From Elusimicrobiota bacterium (GTDB lineage: Bacteria > Elusimicrobiota > Elusimicrobia > Elusimicrobiales > UBA9959), in NCBI GenBank assembly GCA_030637365.1, contig DAOWGR010000025.1, positions 1 through 5,345 of the forward strand: a DNA stretch of 5,345 bases, given 5' to 3'. This document shows, in pieces, positions 5,269 to 5,345 of this stretch. The position numbers and the translations under genes were made by a program. The notes under the pieces were generated by a model. That model worked only from the letters and a program-made list of their open reading frames with translations, searched no databases and had not been told where the DNA came from. The number at the start of each line of letters is the position of its first letter. Within the stretch, counting starts at the first letter, position 1.

Positions 5269-5345
5269 ATAATTGTAAGGAATTTATCATTAGGTATTGA
5301 ATGCAAAAGCCGTATTAGTAGATCCAGAAGAAATCACTGTCCTTA

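Noticed and set aside
5231..5345. Right-edge intergenic sequence as a tRNA or small RNA
   Set aside because: No cloverleaf arms, T-loop consensus or stable hairpin could be found by eye on either strand.

Overview
This is an AT-rich bacterial window with one truncated gene on the + strand at the left edge and five genes in a row on the - strand. Two predicted lipoproteins with type II signal peptides point to an outer-membrane (diderm) organism. The protein style, the codon use, the pairing of an LPP20-type with a FlgT-N-like lipoprotein, and the short-period repeats in the gaps remind me of Elusimicrobiota or neighbouring uncultured groups such as Omnitrophota. That is an impression from memory and not a demonstrated assignment. 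All six genes end in TAA.

Layout. Positions 2-817 (+) hold most of era, the GTPase of 16S rRNA and 30S maturation; its first ~25-30 residues, with the Walker A motif, lie left of the window. Era converges with a leftward gene series. Read in transcription order from the right, the series is: an LPP20-like lipoprotein (5179-4730), a larger FlgT-N-like lipoprotein (4702-3635), a membrane-anchored protein of unknown function (3612-2956), a diacylglycerol/lipid kinase (2834-1953), and the AmmeMemoRadiSam radical SAM enzyme AmrS (1978-902). The first three are 27 and 22 nt apart and look like one transcription unit for envelope proteins. A 121-nt gap with a possible internal promoter then leads to the lipid kinase and amrS, which overlap by 26 nt.

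How they may work together. The first three proteins all appear to be exported or anchored in the membrane, with soluble domains facing the periplasm, so they could form an envelope module. The lipid kinase would act at the inner membrane on diacylglycerol or a related lipid. AmrS is a cytoplasmic radical SAM enzyme whose usual partners (AMMECR1 and MEMO) are not in this window. No flagellar gene is visible next to the FlgT-N-like protein.

Non-coding. No stretch longer than 300 bases lacks a gene. Three intergenic stretches (818-901, 2835-2955, 5180-5345) hold four degenerate tandem repeat tracts with units of 13, 8, 7 and 7 nt. They resemble dispersed intergenic repeats I associate with environmental bacterial genomes. 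I see no RNA gene, CRISPR array, insertion sequence or phage gene. The window looks mostly like ordinary chromosome; the least explained parts are the three-gene envelope group and the intergenic repeat tracts.
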